From the NCBI RefSeq assembly GCF_003173575.1, contig NZ_QGNY01000001.1:372001-436000 (forward strand): a stretch of DNA of 64,000 nt, given 5' to 3'. Positions 8,741 through 18,418 of this stretch are shown here, piece by piece. Source of the stretch: Pedobacter paludis. Its GTDB lineage: Bacteria > Bacteroidota > Bacteroidia > Sphingobacteriales > Sphingobacteriaceae. Every line of letters starts with the position of its first letter. The stretch's first letter is position 1. The translations under genes were made by a program, and so were the position numbers. The notes beneath the pieces are model-generated. The model searched no databases. It saw nothing but the letters and a program-made list of their open reading frames with translations, and was not told the origin of the DNA.

Positions 8741-11452
8741 ATGAAACAATTTCTATTACTTGTTCTATTACTCTTGTTGTCCAATATTGCTTTCTGCCAA
8801 AAAAAAAATCTGGACACGACTATCATAAATGCCTGGACAACAGTTAAGAATGGAAGTATAAGTCCAAGCGGAAAATATATTGCATACTTGACCAATGCCT
8901 CTCTGATTAGAACCATTGACGAATCGACGAAAACTCAGATTACCATAAGACAATCAGATAATAAATGGAAGTATTGCACAGTCATTCCCCATATAGAAAG
9001 CAAGGTGCTTTTTAGTCCAGATGATCGATATGCGCTATTTGAATCTGGGAATATTGATGAACTTAAAATACTTAATTTAAGTTCAAAAAAGACAGAACTT
9101 TTGAAGAAGGTTTTCATGCCATCGCTGTATCTACATCGGAAATATTTGATTTACATAGATAGAGAACGCACTGCCCACTTTCGAAATTGGTCTGATGGTA
9201 ATGAAAAAACGTTTCATAATGTAAAAGAATACAGCTATGGTGAAAGTGGGAATGACATGCTAATAACGTACGAAACTGGTAAGAATAATAATTCCATAGA
9301 TTATATCGATCTTAAAACCTTAAAACAATTTTCTGTTTGTAAAAACAAAAATATAATTCAACAAAAAGTAGTGCGGTATGGACTTCAACGGGCAATTAAA
9401 ATCGATTCTGCAGGAATTAATGAAATTTGGACATATTCGGGTGGAAAACAAAAAGCCGTCAAGTGTTTATCTGAAGGTGATAAATTTCTCAATACTGAGA
9501 TGAAGTTAGGTCATTTACGACATTTTAGCTTTAGCGGAAGATTCATATATTTTACTCTAAAATCGGATTCAGTTAATCAAAGTGAACCGGAAAAAAATCC
9601 CAATCCCAATTTGCAATTGCTGAGTTATCTTAATAGGACAATTATACCAAATAAAATTAAAATATCACCTGCGTCTAGCCCGCAATACGAAAAGTTGGTA
9701 GTTTTTGATAGAACAACAAAAAAAATATCCTCGCTTGAAAATGATAGCAAAAATGTATTATTTCAAATAGAAGACTTCGTTTCTTATCGAAAATCTACGA
9801 GCTCTTTTTTTATTGAAAATAATAATGATAGAATAGAGAACTGGAGAACAGGGGAGGTAATAAATGGGAATTATTTCTCAATATCGCCAAGTGAAAAGTA
9901 TATTTTCTACATGAAAAAAGACGGAAAAAGTTTTTGTCTTTATGACACACACAGCCACTCAGAGACAACAGTCTTAATCGTAAAGGATTCGACAGAATGG
10001 CAATCTTACTACGACTCCGATGAATCTCAGCGACCGCATCCTGTAGATCTTCATTGGATAGACAAAGAGCGAAAGTTGGTGCTGACAAGCAAGCATGATA
10101 TATGGGTTTTAAATTTAAATAAGCCCAGTAACTTAATATGTGTAACAAGAGGTTATGGCAAGCGACATAAAATAATGTTTAGTACGCAATTTTTTGCAGA
10201 AAGAGAAACTTTTACAGGGAATACCTTGGTGCCTGCATTTGATCTTGAGAACAAGCGGAATGGATATTTTTCGATAAACTTAAGTGAGGTTAAAGACCCC
10301 AAGCCAGTGATATTTGATAATCACCTCTATGTAGCATTTGGTTCCAATCGCTTTCAATCAACTGGAGAAATTATAATTAAGGCAAAAAATAGTAATCGTT
10401 GGCTATTAATGAGACAATCTGCAAAAGAATCACCTAATTTTTTTCTGACTAATGACTTTAAAAAACTCACGCCCGTTAGTGACTTACATCCTGAGGATTC
10501 ATGTTTTTGGTTATCGTCAGAACTTCATAGTTGGAAAGGGTATGATGGAAAAGAGATAAATGGAATTTTATATAAGCCAGAAAAATTCGATCCGACACAC
10601 CGTTATCCCGTGATAATATATTATTATGAGAAATTGAGTATGAACTTGAACGCTTTTTTAGAGCCTGCGGCATCTTCTGGCCCGATCAATATTCCATGGT
10701 TTGTGAATAAAGGGTATTTGGTCTTTACACCTGACATTTGGTATAAAAAAGGTTTTTTGGGAGAAAGCGCATTAAATTGTGTTGAATCTGCAGGAAAATA
10801 TTTGGCGACGTTGTCTTTTGTCAATGCAGATAAAATCGGGATACAAGGTCATAGTTTTGGTGGCATCGAAACTAATTATATTTTAACGCATTCGAACCTT
10901 TTTGCGGCAGCATGCTCTGCCTCAGGAGCAAGTGATTTCATTAGTGCTTTCGGTAGTTTAACCAAGGATGGCTTGGATCTTCAATCTCCTCTCGTCTTCG
11001 GCCAACCACGAATGGGCACTTCCCTATACGAACGTCCAGATCTTTATATAAAAAATTCGCCAGTATTTTCATTGCATAATGTCACCACGCCTCTTTTGCT
11101 GTATAGTGGTAAAAATGATAGTGGCTTAACCTCGCCAAGCCAATCTTTGGAGCTTTTCTTGGGCTTAAGAAGGTTAGGTAAACCTTCTTGGATGTTATTG
11201 TATAACGCCGGTCATGACCTACTCTACAGCCCCAAAGCAATTAGAAACGATTTCTCTGACCGTATGGATCAATTTTTTGACCATTACCTCATGGATAAGC
11301 CTTCTCCAATGTGGATGACTAGAGAGGGTACACAGGATAAAAATTACGATAATTCTTTAAGAACGCCAAATAAAAATGGGCTATTGACACCCTCGGAAAA
11401 AAATAAAGTCGATTCGCTCCTGCATAAAGAACTTCTCAAAATAACATTCTAA
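8741..11452 (+). CDS. S9-family (prolyl oligopeptidase-like) secreted peptidase
   Basis: 903 residues with a signal peptide (LLVLLLLLLSNIAFCQ). The first two thirds form a degenerate beta-propeller-like region; the C-terminal third is an alpha/beta hydrolase. The catalytic triad is visible: Ser705 in GHSFGG, Asp793 in SGKNDSG and His825 in NAGHD. Family S9 enzymes cleave short peptides, typically after proline. In Bacteroidetes such genes commonly follow SusC/SusD pairs that take up peptides. The gene starts 216 bp after susD, so it may have its own promoter, and it is followed 10 bp later by the thioredoxin-like gene. Like susC and susD it is AT-rich. Confidence 0.88.
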   Translation: MKQFLLLVLLLLLSNIAFCQKKNLDTTIINAWTTVKNGSISPSGKYIAYLTNASLIRTIDESTKTQITIRQSDNKWKYCTVIPHIESKVLFSPDDRYALFESGNIDELKILNLSSKKTELLKKVFMPSLYLHRKYLIYIDRERTAHFRNWSDGNEKTFHNVKEYSYGESGNDMLITYETGKNNNSIDYIDLKTLKQFSVCKNKNIIQQKVVRYGLQRAIKIDSAGINEIWTYSGGKQKAVKCLSEGDKFLNTEMKLGHLRHFSFSGRFIYFTLKSDSVNQSEPEKNPNPNLQLLSYLNRTIIPNKIKISPASSPQYEKLVVFDRTTKKISSLENDSKNVLFQIEDFVSYRKSTSSFFIENNNDRIENWRTGEVINGNYFSISPSEKYIFYMKKDGKSFCLYDTHSHSETTVLIVKDSTEWQSYYDSDESQRPHPVDLHWIDKERKLVLTSKHDIWVLNLNKPSNLICVTRGYGKRHKIMFSTQFFAERETFTGNTLVPAFDLENKRNGYFSINLSEVKDPKPVIFDNHLYVAFGSNRFQSTGEIIIKAKNSNRWLLMRQSAKESPNFFLTNDFKKLTPVSDLHPEDSCFWLSSELHSWKGYDGKEINGILYKPEKFDPTHRYPVIIYYYEKLSMNLNAFLEPAASSGPINIPWFVNKGYLVFTPDIWYKKGFLGESALNCVESAGKYLATLSFVNADKIGIQGHSFGGIETNYILTHSNLFAAACSASGASDFISAFGSLTKDGLDLQSPLVFGQPRMGTSLYERPDLYIKNSPVFSLHNVTTPLLLYSGKNDSGLTSPSQSLELFLGLRRLGKPSWMLLYNAGHDLLYSPKAIRNDFSDRMDQFFDHYLMDKPSPMWMTREGTQDKNYDNSLRTPNKNGLLTPSEKNKVDSLLHKELLKITF

Positions 11453-11462
11453 ATCCTAAAAT

Positions 11463-12635
11463 ATGCAAAATATTATCATTTATCTGAAAACACTGGTACC
11501 AACAATTTTCCTGATCAGTACATTTAACAAACTTCCAGCTCAAGAAAATTTCATTAATTCTTTAAAAAGCCCCTATACAGTCAAAGAAATTGATTCAGTA
11601 AGAAAACTGCTTAGAACTGTTGATGATCGAGCATTTGTATTTTTTAGGAACAATGAAAATAAAATCATCAAGCTCAAAGGTAAAACCTATGTCTTGGAAC
11701 TACTTTCGAACATTATTTATGAAAATAAGATAAAGCCTTACGTAATAAACAAAGATGCACGACCAGATTGGCTCTATATTGAAGCAGACCTGAAACAATA
11801 CGGTAGGTTTGGGCGGCACGCATTTCTAGGACGTAAAGCAAAACAATTTAGAAGACAAAATGATTGGTCTAATGCCGTTCCCGCATACGATCAATTCTTT
11901 AAAGAATTCCCAGAGGATTTCAACTTCTACGGATGGAATATGCTGACATGGGAGGTTTTCGAAGGTACCTTGGACAAGAGCCTATTGAAAACAGCATTAG
12001 GCTGGGCAAAATATACTTGCAGACATTTTGAAAAAAACGGCTCACTAGACGATAAAGCCAGTGCAATTGATACCTATGCTAATTTGCTATACAAACTAGG
12101 ACATAGACATAAAGCAATAACGGCACAAAATATGGCTGTATCCTTTATAAAACACTCGTTAGATAAAGAGCTTCTTTCTGATTTGGAGAAAAATCTTCGA
12201 CTGATGAAAGAAGGCCAACCCACTTGGCCACTGCCGACAGATCAGGGAATAATTTTTGACAACAAACTCAGTTGGGAAGCACTAAAATCAAAAGCGAAAG
12301 CAGAAAATAAATATATATTTCTAGACTGTTTTGCTACATGGTGCGGTCCGTGCAAAGCAATGGATGCAGATGTCTTTCCTAGAAAAGTGGTTGGCGATGC
12401 TCTAAATAGAGGTTTTATCAACGTGAAGATACAATTTGACCAAACCTCAGCAGATAACAGCTACGTTAAATCATGGGCAAATGATGCACGGACGATTGAA
12501 CAACAATATCAGATAACCGGCTTTCCGACATATCTTTTCTTTTCTCCTGACGGCGAGCTTGTTCAGCGGGAAACAGGCTATCTAAATGTTACCAGCTTCC
12601 TGGAGTTAATCAATAAAGCCAAAGGATCAAGCTAA
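11463..12635 (+). CDS. secreted thioredoxin-fold protein (TlpA/DsbE-like)
   Basis: 390 residues with an N-terminal hydrophobic signal, a central helical, TPR-like region of about 200 residues, and a C-terminal thioredoxin domain. The active site reads CFATWCGPCKAM, with the redox pair Cys294 and Cys297. The cis-proline motif ITGFPTYLFF is also present. Proteins of this kind act in the periplasm as thiol-disulfide reductants. It lies 10 bp after the S9 peptidase gene and 12 bp before the GH120-like gene, so all three are probably co-transcribed. Its redox partner is unknown. Confidence 0.87.
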   Translation: MQNIIIYLKTLVPTIFLISTFNKLPAQENFINSLKSPYTVKEIDSVRKLLRTVDDRAFVFFRNNENKIIKLKGKTYVLELLSNIIYENKIKPYVINKDARPDWLYIEADLKQYGRFGRHAFLGRKAKQFRRQNDWSNAVPAYDQFFKEFPEDFNFYGWNMLTWEVFEGTLDKSLLKTALGWAKYTCRHFEKNGSLDDKASAIDTYANLLYKLGHRHKAITAQNMAVSFIKHSLDKELLSDLEKNLRLMKEGQPTWPLPTDQGIIFDNKLSWEALKSKAKAENKYIFLDCFATWCGPCKAMDADVFPRKVVGDALNRGFINVKIQFDQTSADNSYVKSWANDARTIEQQYQITGFPTYLFFSPDGELVQRETGYLNVTSFLELINKAKGSS

Positions 12636-12647
12636 TAACAACACAGC

Positions 12648-14519
12648 ATGTTGAAACAATTATTTATGTATTTATTTTTGGCTTCTAGCTGTTTGCATCT
12701 AAATGCAAAAAACTATCACGTAGCCAAAAGGGGACATGACCAAAATCCAGGCACATTTGATAAACCATTTCTCAAAATCTCAAGAGCCGCTCTGTTAGCG
12801 AAGCCTGGGGACCACATCATCGTCCATTCCGGTATATACCGCGAAGAAATTTCGCCATCTTGTAGCGGCTTATCCGGCAAGTCGATCGTGTACGTAGCCG
12901 CCGCAGGAGAAAAGGTAGAAATCAGAGGTTCGGAACCCGTTAAAAATTGGAAACCAATTTCTAACGATGTTTGGTCTGTTACGCTGACTGATGCTTTTTT
13001 TGAAGGATACAATCCATTCCGCACAGAAATTGAGGGAGATTGGTACTTCGGCGGAAACCTGAAACGTCATACTGGCGAAGTTTTTTTTAACGGGAAAGCT
13101 ATGTATGAAGCAGATTCGCTGGAGCAGTTATTTCAGGAGATTCCCGCGCTCGCACCGTACAGTTTTGATCCCAGGAAAGTGCTTCCTGTTCAATTCACCT
13201 GGTATGCAGTTTCCAAATCGGGAACAACAACTATATATGGACATTTCCCAAAAAACAATCCTAATAACAATTTAACCGAGCTCAGTATTCGGAAGAGCGG
13301 TTTTTACCCTGAAAAAAGTGGTGTCAACTACATTACCATACTGGGTTTTGAAATTAGTCAAGTTGCCAATAATTGGGCTGCACCCACTGCGGAGCAGGTT
13401 GGGGCGGTTGGTACAAATTGGAGTAAGGGTTGGGTGATCGAGCAAAATGTTATCCATGACGTTAAGTGTAGCGCCATTACCCTTGGCAAAGATCGAGCTT
13501 CAGGACACAACCTCTCTAATCTCAATCCTGGCATAGATGGGGCAATTATCTATGACGAAATGGTCAAAACCGTGATTAATAATGGCTGGAATAAGACAAC
13601 CGTTGGTTCCCACACCGTTCGAAATAACATCATTTATAATTGTCTTCAGGCAGGTATATGCGGTAGTTTCGGGGCAGCTTTCTCAACAATCGAACATAAT
13701 CATATTTATGATATCTATACCCGGCGCGGATGGTGGGGTGCTGAAATGGCTGGCATAAAACTGCACGCGGCAGTTGATACCAAAATTACCCGTAATGTTA
13801 TTCACAACTCGAATATTGGTATCTGGGTAGATTGGATGGCTCAGGGCACTTCGATAACCAATAATATTTGCTATGATAACGATTTTACCGATTTTTTCAG
13901 CGAAGTCAATCATGGACCCTATCTTGTTGCGGGCAATTGGTTGTTTTCGCCGATAGCGATAAAAAACTGGTCTGAAGGAGGCGCTTACTTCAATAATTAC
14001 ATCGGGGGCTTGAATATGAGGAAAGGGCAAAGCCGAAAAACGCCATACTTTTATCCCCATAGCACCCAATTGATTTCTTCAGTAGCTATTAAAGGAGGTG
14101 ATGACTATTTTTATAATAACATATTTTATGGTAACGATGGCAAGCCATTTGTTAAAAGCTTGAATGCGGTAATGCCGATTAGTGGTATAGATGATTGGCG
14201 TGCTTATGGGTTGTCCATATATAATGATGCTTCTATATCCATAACAGCTGAGGGTAACTATTATTTGCCCGGAGCTGTTCCCCTGAATGGCGAGCCCATG
14301 GGGACAAAAAAATCGCAGCACTTTCGACCACAGGTGTTACAAATAAATAACTGCATATACCTATTGGTAGAGCGGAAGTTAGCATCTAAGGGCATTAAGA
14401 TCCCTTCACAGATAATTTCTAAATTGACAAAACAGCAATGGCCTAAATACGTAGGAAGTCCAAATTCTGTAGGACCAAATTATTCACCAAGAGGAAAATA
14501 TGGCATGAAAATTTTCTAG
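12648..14519 (+). CDS. GH120 beta-xylosidase-like right-handed beta-helix protein
   Basis: 623 residues with a signal peptide, then a right-handed parallel beta-helix. Many segments match what I know of family GH120 (type member: a beta-xylosidase of Thermoanaerobacterium): PGDHIIVHSGIYRE near the N-terminus, TNWSKGWVIE.NVIHDVKCSAI, AGIKLHAAVD, WVDWMAQGT and SEVNHGPYLV. The two catalytic acids of GH120 (Asp nucleophile and Glu acid/base, about 23 residues apart) correspond to Asp395 in WVDW and Glu419 in SEVNHGPY, here 24 apart. The enzyme should release xylose from xylo-oligosaccharides in the periplasm. A generic DUF1565 or pectate-lyase-like label would be the less specific alternative. 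Confidence 0.75.
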   Translation: MLKQLFMYLFLASSCLHLNAKNYHVAKRGHDQNPGTFDKPFLKISRAALLAKPGDHIIVHSGIYREEISPSCSGLSGKSIVYVAAAGEKVEIRGSEPVKNWKPISNDVWSVTLTDAFFEGYNPFRTEIEGDWYFGGNLKRHTGEVFFNGKAMYEADSLEQLFQEIPALAPYSFDPRKVLPVQFTWYAVSKSGTTTIYGHFPKNNPNNNLTELSIRKSGFYPEKSGVNYITILGFEISQVANNWAAPTAEQVGAVGTNWSKGWVIEQNVIHDVKCSAITLGKDRASGHNLSNLNPGIDGAIIYDEMVKTVINNGWNKTTVGSHTVRNNIIYNCLQAGICGSFGAAFSTIEHNHIYDIYTRRGWWGAEMAGIKLHAAVDTKITRNVIHNSNIGIWVDWMAQGTSITNNICYDNDFTDFFSEVNHGPYLVAGNWLFSPIAIKNWSEGGAYFNNYIGGLNMRKGQSRKTPYFYPHSTQLISSVAIKGGDDYFYNNIFYGNDGKPFVKSLNAVMPISGIDDWRAYGLSIYNDASISITAEGNYYLPGAVPLNGEPMGTKKSQHFRPQVLQINNCIYLLVERKLASKGIKIPSQIISKLTKQQWPKYVGSPNSVGPNYSPRGKYGMKIF

Positions 14520-14627
14520 ATTCCAACGTTCAATTCTTTTAAGCTAGTGCGTTACTTTCTTGCCAACTAGCTTTTACTTTAGTAAAATACCATCACATTA
14601 TCAAGTCTCTTTCATTCAGAGAAAACC

Positions 14628-16949
14628 ATGACTTCATTTCTAAATTCTATTCGTAAGTTTATAAGATACCTGCTGTATCTAGCGGTCTTTATTTGCATTT
14701 TACTCATTTGTTTTGCGAAGGTATTTGCAATTTCTTCAAGGAAGGTAAATTGTGGAGTATATCCTAGATTTTTCGCGAACGCAAAATGGATTGGTCAAGC
14801 AGACACTAATTTGGAGGTGATCCAGTTTGAGCGTGTGTTCAGTATCAACGCAAACAAAAAGATTAAGTCAGCTACACTTTACCTCTCCGCACTCGGCATT
14901 TATGAATCTTCAATCAATAACCATACTGTCGGCAACACATACTTTGCTCCAGGGTGGACCAGTTATCTTCACCGTGTGCAGTTCCAAAAATATGATATAA
15001 CAGCGTTGCTATGTCAATCAAATAATAAATTGAAAATTATCCTTTCAGAAGGTTGGTACAGCGGACAATTCGGTAGTGAGATGAAAATAAATAACTATGG
15101 TTCATCGAATGCAATAGTTTGTTTACTCAAGATAATCTTTACTGATGGCAGTACCCAAGAAATTGTTTCTGACAAGCAATGGAAATACACCTCATCATTT
15201 ATCAAACAAACCGACTTCTACAATGGCGAAATGCAGGATACCCGCACAGTCGCAGCAAAGAAATATACTCCGGTTAAGATACTGCCTCGACGCAAATCTT
15301 TGCTCATTCCGCAGGAAATTCCGTTCGTAAAAACACATGAAACTTTCCCCTGCAAAAAGTCTTGGCTTGATTCCGCCGGAAGCCGCATCCTCGACTTCGG
15401 TCAAAACCTCGCTGGCTTTGTTAGGCTTACCGTTAAAGGTCAAGCTGGCGACACCTTAAAAATCAGCCATGCGGAAATGCTCGATCAACATGGCAACCTC
15501 TACACAGAAAACCTGCGTCTCGCCAAAGCTACAGATACTTACATTCTTAACGGTAAAATGCAGACATTAGAACCGCACTTTACTTATCATGGCTTTCGAT
15601 ACGCGAAGATAACGACTAACGGAAAAACTGAAATCAACCTAAAAACTATTCGCTCGGTAGCATTGTACACCGATCTAAAATGGAACGGCAACTTTAGCTG
15701 CGACAACACTGAACTTAACAAACTTCAGCAGAACATTCTTTGGAGCATGAAAAGCAATTTCGTCGATATCCCAACCGATTGCCCACAAAGAAGTGAGCGC
15801 TATGGCTGGACTGGCGATGCTCAGGTTTTCACCAATACTGCCGCCTGGAATGCAGATGTCTATCAATTTTACAAAAAATACCTGCGAGACTTAAGCGCAG
15901 ACCAGGGTACCAATGGAGCGGTACCGAACATCATTCCTGATTTCAGAAAACCCCATAAGTCAATCAAAACAGGCGTTTCTGGCTGGGGAGACGCCGCTGT
16001 ATTGATCCCCTGGCGATTGTATCAGGTTTATGGAAAAACGGAAATACTCCAGAAGCAATACCAGAGCATGAAAACCTGGGTAGACTACATCGGCTCCCGG
16101 ACCAAAAACGGAATCTGGATGGACGATGGTTACGGTGACTGGTACGCGCAAGGCGATTCGACTAGTCTACCACTCATTAACCAGTGTTATTATGTTAATT
16201 CCGCCAATTTATTATCCAGAACAGCCAGGATACTTGGAAAAAAAACTGATGCTGAGCATTATCGCCAACTTGCCGACAACGCTCGCCATAAATTTCTTTC
16301 TACTTTTGGAACTTTTGATAAGCCAGCGACTAGTACCCAAACAGCCTATTTACTTGCGCTCGAATTTGATTTATTACCTATCAAGCAAAGAAAATCTGTT
16401 GCTGATAAACTTGTCCAAAACATTAAACACAATGGCACAAGGCTGGCAACAGGTTTCCTTGGAACCCCATTTCTTCTACCCGTACTTTCCCGTTTCGGAC
16501 ATCAAAAAATCGCCTACGATCTATTGCTGAGTAAGCGAATGCCGTCCTGGCTTTACCCGGTGTCCAAAGGCGCCACCACCATTTGGGAAAAATGGGATGC
16601 TATAAAAGAGGATGGCAGTTTACAAGAATGCTCATTTAACCATTTTGCCTACGGAGCAGTCGGCGAGTGGTTCTATTCGGGCATTGCCGGGATATCCTTA
16701 CCCGAACCCGGGAGTAACCTCATCCGCATTACGCCTATAGTCGATCGGCGATTAGGATCTGTGAACGCTGCCTACAAAAGTAGGTTTGGTACTATCCAAG
16801 TTAAGTGGAGAATTGTCCATAATCAGCTATCACTGTATATTAACCTCCCCACCGGTACAAAGGGAGAAGTGACCGTTCCTTATGTTTCGGGAGGAACGCC
16901 GAAAACCTATCAAGTCAAAAGCGGTCTAAACCACTTTATCACTCGTTAA
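14628..16949 (+). CDS. GH78 alpha-L-rhamnosidase
   Basis: 773 residues with an N-terminal hydrophobic segment (about 15-32) serving as signal or anchor. A beta-sandwich N-terminal half with the rhamnosidase landmarks GW(T/Y)SY..RVQ..KYDIT and ILDFGQNLAGFVRL leads to the (alpha/alpha)6 barrel. The barrel carries the GH78 signature DCPQRSERYGWTGDAQ (residues 384-399, with acidic residues Asp384, Glu390 and Asp397) and GVSGWGDAAVLIPW. The protein ends with a small beta-domain. It removes terminal L-rhamnose from oligosaccharides or glycosides. Together with the GH120-like enzyme this suggests a substrate carrying both xylose and rhamnose. It follows the GH120 gene by 108 bp. Confidence 0.9.
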   Translation: MTSFLNSIRKFIRYLLYLAVFICILLICFAKVFAISSRKVNCGVYPRFFANAKWIGQADTNLEVIQFERVFSINANKKIKSATLYLSALGIYESSINNHTVGNTYFAPGWTSYLHRVQFQKYDITALLCQSNNKLKIILSEGWYSGQFGSEMKINNYGSSNAIVCLLKIIFTDGSTQEIVSDKQWKYTSSFIKQTDFYNGEMQDTRTVAAKKYTPVKILPRRKSLLIPQEIPFVKTHETFPCKKSWLDSAGSRILDFGQNLAGFVRLTVKGQAGDTLKISHAEMLDQHGNLYTENLRLAKATDTYILNGKMQTLEPHFTYHGFRYAKITTNGKTEINLKTIRSVALYTDLKWNGNFSCDNTELNKLQQNILWSMKSNFVDIPTDCPQRSERYGWTGDAQVFTNTAAWNADVYQFYKKYLRDLSADQGTNGAVPNIIPDFRKPHKSIKTGVSGWGDAAVLIPWRLYQVYGKTEILQKQYQSMKTWVDYIGSRTKNGIWMDDGYGDWYAQGDSTSLPLINQCYYVNSANLLSRTARILGKKTDAEHYRQLADNARHKFLSTFGTFDKPATSTQTAYLLALEFDLLPIKQRKSVADKLVQNIKHNGTRLATGFLGTPFLLPVLSRFGHQKIAYDLLLSKRMPSWLYPVSKGATTIWEKWDAIKEDGSLQECSFNHFAYGAVGEWFYSGIAGISLPEPGSNLIRITPIVDRRLGSVNAAYKSRFGTIQVKWRIVHNQLSLYINLPTGTKGEVTVPYVSGGTPKTYQVKSGLNHFITR

Positions 16950-17066
16950 GATTGTTGTAATACTTAACTGACACTGCGCTCGAAAGCGAAAGGGACTTAG
17001 ATATCAACTGAGGCTCATTTGGAGAGAAATTTCCACAAATTCAGGTATTAGATTTTTAAAAGCTTA

Positions 17067-17097
17067 TTTCTGGATTAGAAATAATGTTATAGCTTTA
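17067..17097 (+). promoter_or_regulatory. weak candidate promoter for the retron operon
   Basis: TTTC at 17067-17070 and TAGCTTTA at 17090-17097, 19 bp apart, are near matches to the Bacteroidetes -33/-7 pair (TTTG, TAnnTTTG). They lie about 145 bp before the first gene of the retron operon. Both elements deviate from consensus. Confidence 0.3.
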
Positions 17098-17240
17098 CAT
17101 AAAATTAACCTCTATGTATTTAACTAAACTTTTCAGTAAACCGGAACTACGGTTAACAGCATTCCCTTTCAATAAATTTCCGGTAATACTGCTATTGAAT
17201 TCCTGATAACATCCCTGTTCGACTACAACAATCGCACACC

Positions 17241-17801
17241 ATGGATGAAAACAAAGTAAAGGAGAAGATATCCGAAGCCTTTTTTAGCCTGCTCATGGCG
17301 AAAAACCGCTTTAAGATTTATAAGTCCGACAGCGGGGACGATGGCATCGATCTGAGAATCGGCGATCTGATCAAATATACAAGGGATAATCATGCAAATT
17401 CCTATATCGACGGACAGCATATTCTGGATATCCAGCTGAAATGTACTACCGAAAAGCAGATTAAGCGATTGACAGATGGTAATTTTTCCTACCAGTTAAA
17501 AGTGAAAAACTACGAGGACCTTATTATCAAGCGCGATGCTGGCGGGGCGATCAAGATGATCCTGGTACTGTTTATCCTGCCAGATGATGAAAGCGAGTGG
17601 ATGAAAATCCTGGACGACGAGATCCGACTCAGCAAACATGCTTATTGGTTTTACCCAGGGCCTGAATATGATCTGGACCGGACGGCCCGTGTGCAAAATA
17701 AACACTCCTCAACCAAAATCGAATTCCAGAAAAGCAACCAGCTGATTTTAGATTTCAAGACACTATTTAATACCTTTTATGCGATTTCAAATCCTAACTA
17801 A
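17241..17801 (+). CDS. DUF4365-like, PD-(D/E)XK-type nuclease candidate (putative retron effector)
   Basis: 186 residues. The N-terminal half resembles DUF4365: a leading helix, then DDGIDLRI (residues 33-40) and ILDIQLKCT (61-69). The spacing of Asp37 and Gln65-x-Lys67 fits the D...(E/Q)xK core of PD-(D/E)XK nucleases, which is the fold expected for DUF4365. No second domain is seen. The gene opens a tight cluster: the next gene overlaps it by 23 bp, and the msr-msd-like RNA and reverse transcriptase follow directly. That arrangement suggests it is the toxic effector of the retron. DUF4365 is not one of the retron effectors I can name. Nuclease activity is inferred only. Confidence 0.65.
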   Translation: MDENKVKEKISEAFFSLLMAKNRFKIYKSDSGDDGIDLRIGDLIKYTRDNHANSYIDGQHILDIQLKCTTEKQIKRLTDGNFSYQLKVKNYEDLIIKRDAGGAIKMILVLFILPDDESEWMKILDDEIRLSKHAYWFYPGPEYDLDRTARVQNKHSSTKIEFQKSNQLILDFKTLFNTFYAISNPN

Positions 17802-18147
17802 TATCTTGATATCCCTGCTGGAAAAAAGGGGATGGGTGATAACAAATGATGGAGCGGAAAAACCATTGAAGTTTGTCCGTGCCGGCATATTCAATGAACC
17901 CGTTCAGATCCTTTACCCGCAGGACACGAATTCTGCGGATTTCCCGTTCCTGCTATCCCTCAGCCTTAAAATTCTACTGGGACTTGAGCCTGCGCTGTCC
18001 AAGCACTATTGCTTAAGCGAACTGATTGCCTTATCAAAGAATATCAAACATAAATTTTCGAAACAAAAAAAGGACTGGATCCTTCGGGAACCGAAAGTCA
18101 AGTATGAAAACAATGAAATACCCGACATATATATTCCCATAAAATGA
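17779..18147 (+). CDS. small protein of unknown function, partner in the retron operon
   Basis: 122 residues; I do not recognise the family. It starts inside the end of the DUF4365-like gene (23-bp overlap), so translation is probably coupled, and its stop codon lies inside the left arm of the candidate retron RNA. The sequence has an amphipathic N-terminal helix (ILISLLEKRGW), a hydrophobic central stretch (FPFLLSLSLKILLGL) too short and polar-flanked to be a sure membrane span, and a basic C-terminal third. It could be a regulator or second subunit of the nuclease-like protein. It has no homology that I can see to known retron accessory domains. Confidence 0.6.
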   Translation: MRFQILTNILISLLEKRGWVITNDGAEKPLKFVRAGIFNEPVQILYPQDTNSADFPFLLSLSLKILLGLEPALSKHYCLSELIALSKNIKHKFSKQKKDWILREPKVKYENNEIPDIYIPIK

Positions 18148-18356
18148 TATCTTTGGGCTTGAGATCTTTCTTTAGCTCAAGTGGCCCGTGAGGGCTACGG
18201 GTAAGCGATTCGTTTACCTGAGGGGAACTTTCTTTCTAGCGATTTATACGATGAGAAAATAGACGCGGAGCTGCTGGGTGTTGATACGCTCGAGCCGCGG
18301 GGCTTTCCTTAACTCAACTACGCTTTGGCTCCGTTCGTTAAGGTTCGTTATTTTAT
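18139..18356 (+). ncRNA. candidate retron msr-msd RNA
   Basis: The region between the effector genes and the reverse transcriptase folds as expected for a retron template. Outer arms a1 (18139-18148) and a2 (18347-18356) pair over 10 bp with two G-U. Inside come three short stem-loops: 18158-18163 with 18176-18181 (6 bp, loop rich in T); 18185-18189 with 18197-18201 (5 bp); and 18200-18207 with 18211-18218 (8 bp, triloop ATT, sharing two bases with the former). The msd part then offers 18225-18231 with 18340-18346, a GC-rich hairpin 18264-18299, and CCTTAAC/GTTAAGG (18307-18313 with 18337-18343), which compete in part. No ORF fits this span. The branching G and exact msd ends cannot be fixed by eye. 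Confidence 0.6.
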
Positions 18357-18418
18357 TTTCGGATGATTTTGAAAGAGAAAAATATGAGTGTGTTTCGAAA
18401 GAATTGCATAATCTTGTA

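Noticed and set aside
16965..16992. Terminator hairpin after the rhamnosidase gene
   Set aside because: A 4-bp CGCT/AGCG stem without T-run is too weak.
18278..18418. GTG start that would add 47 residues to the reverse transcriptase
   Set aside because: The added sequence reads through the hairpins of the candidate msd and does not look like an RT N-terminus. The ATG at 18419 gives a normal start.
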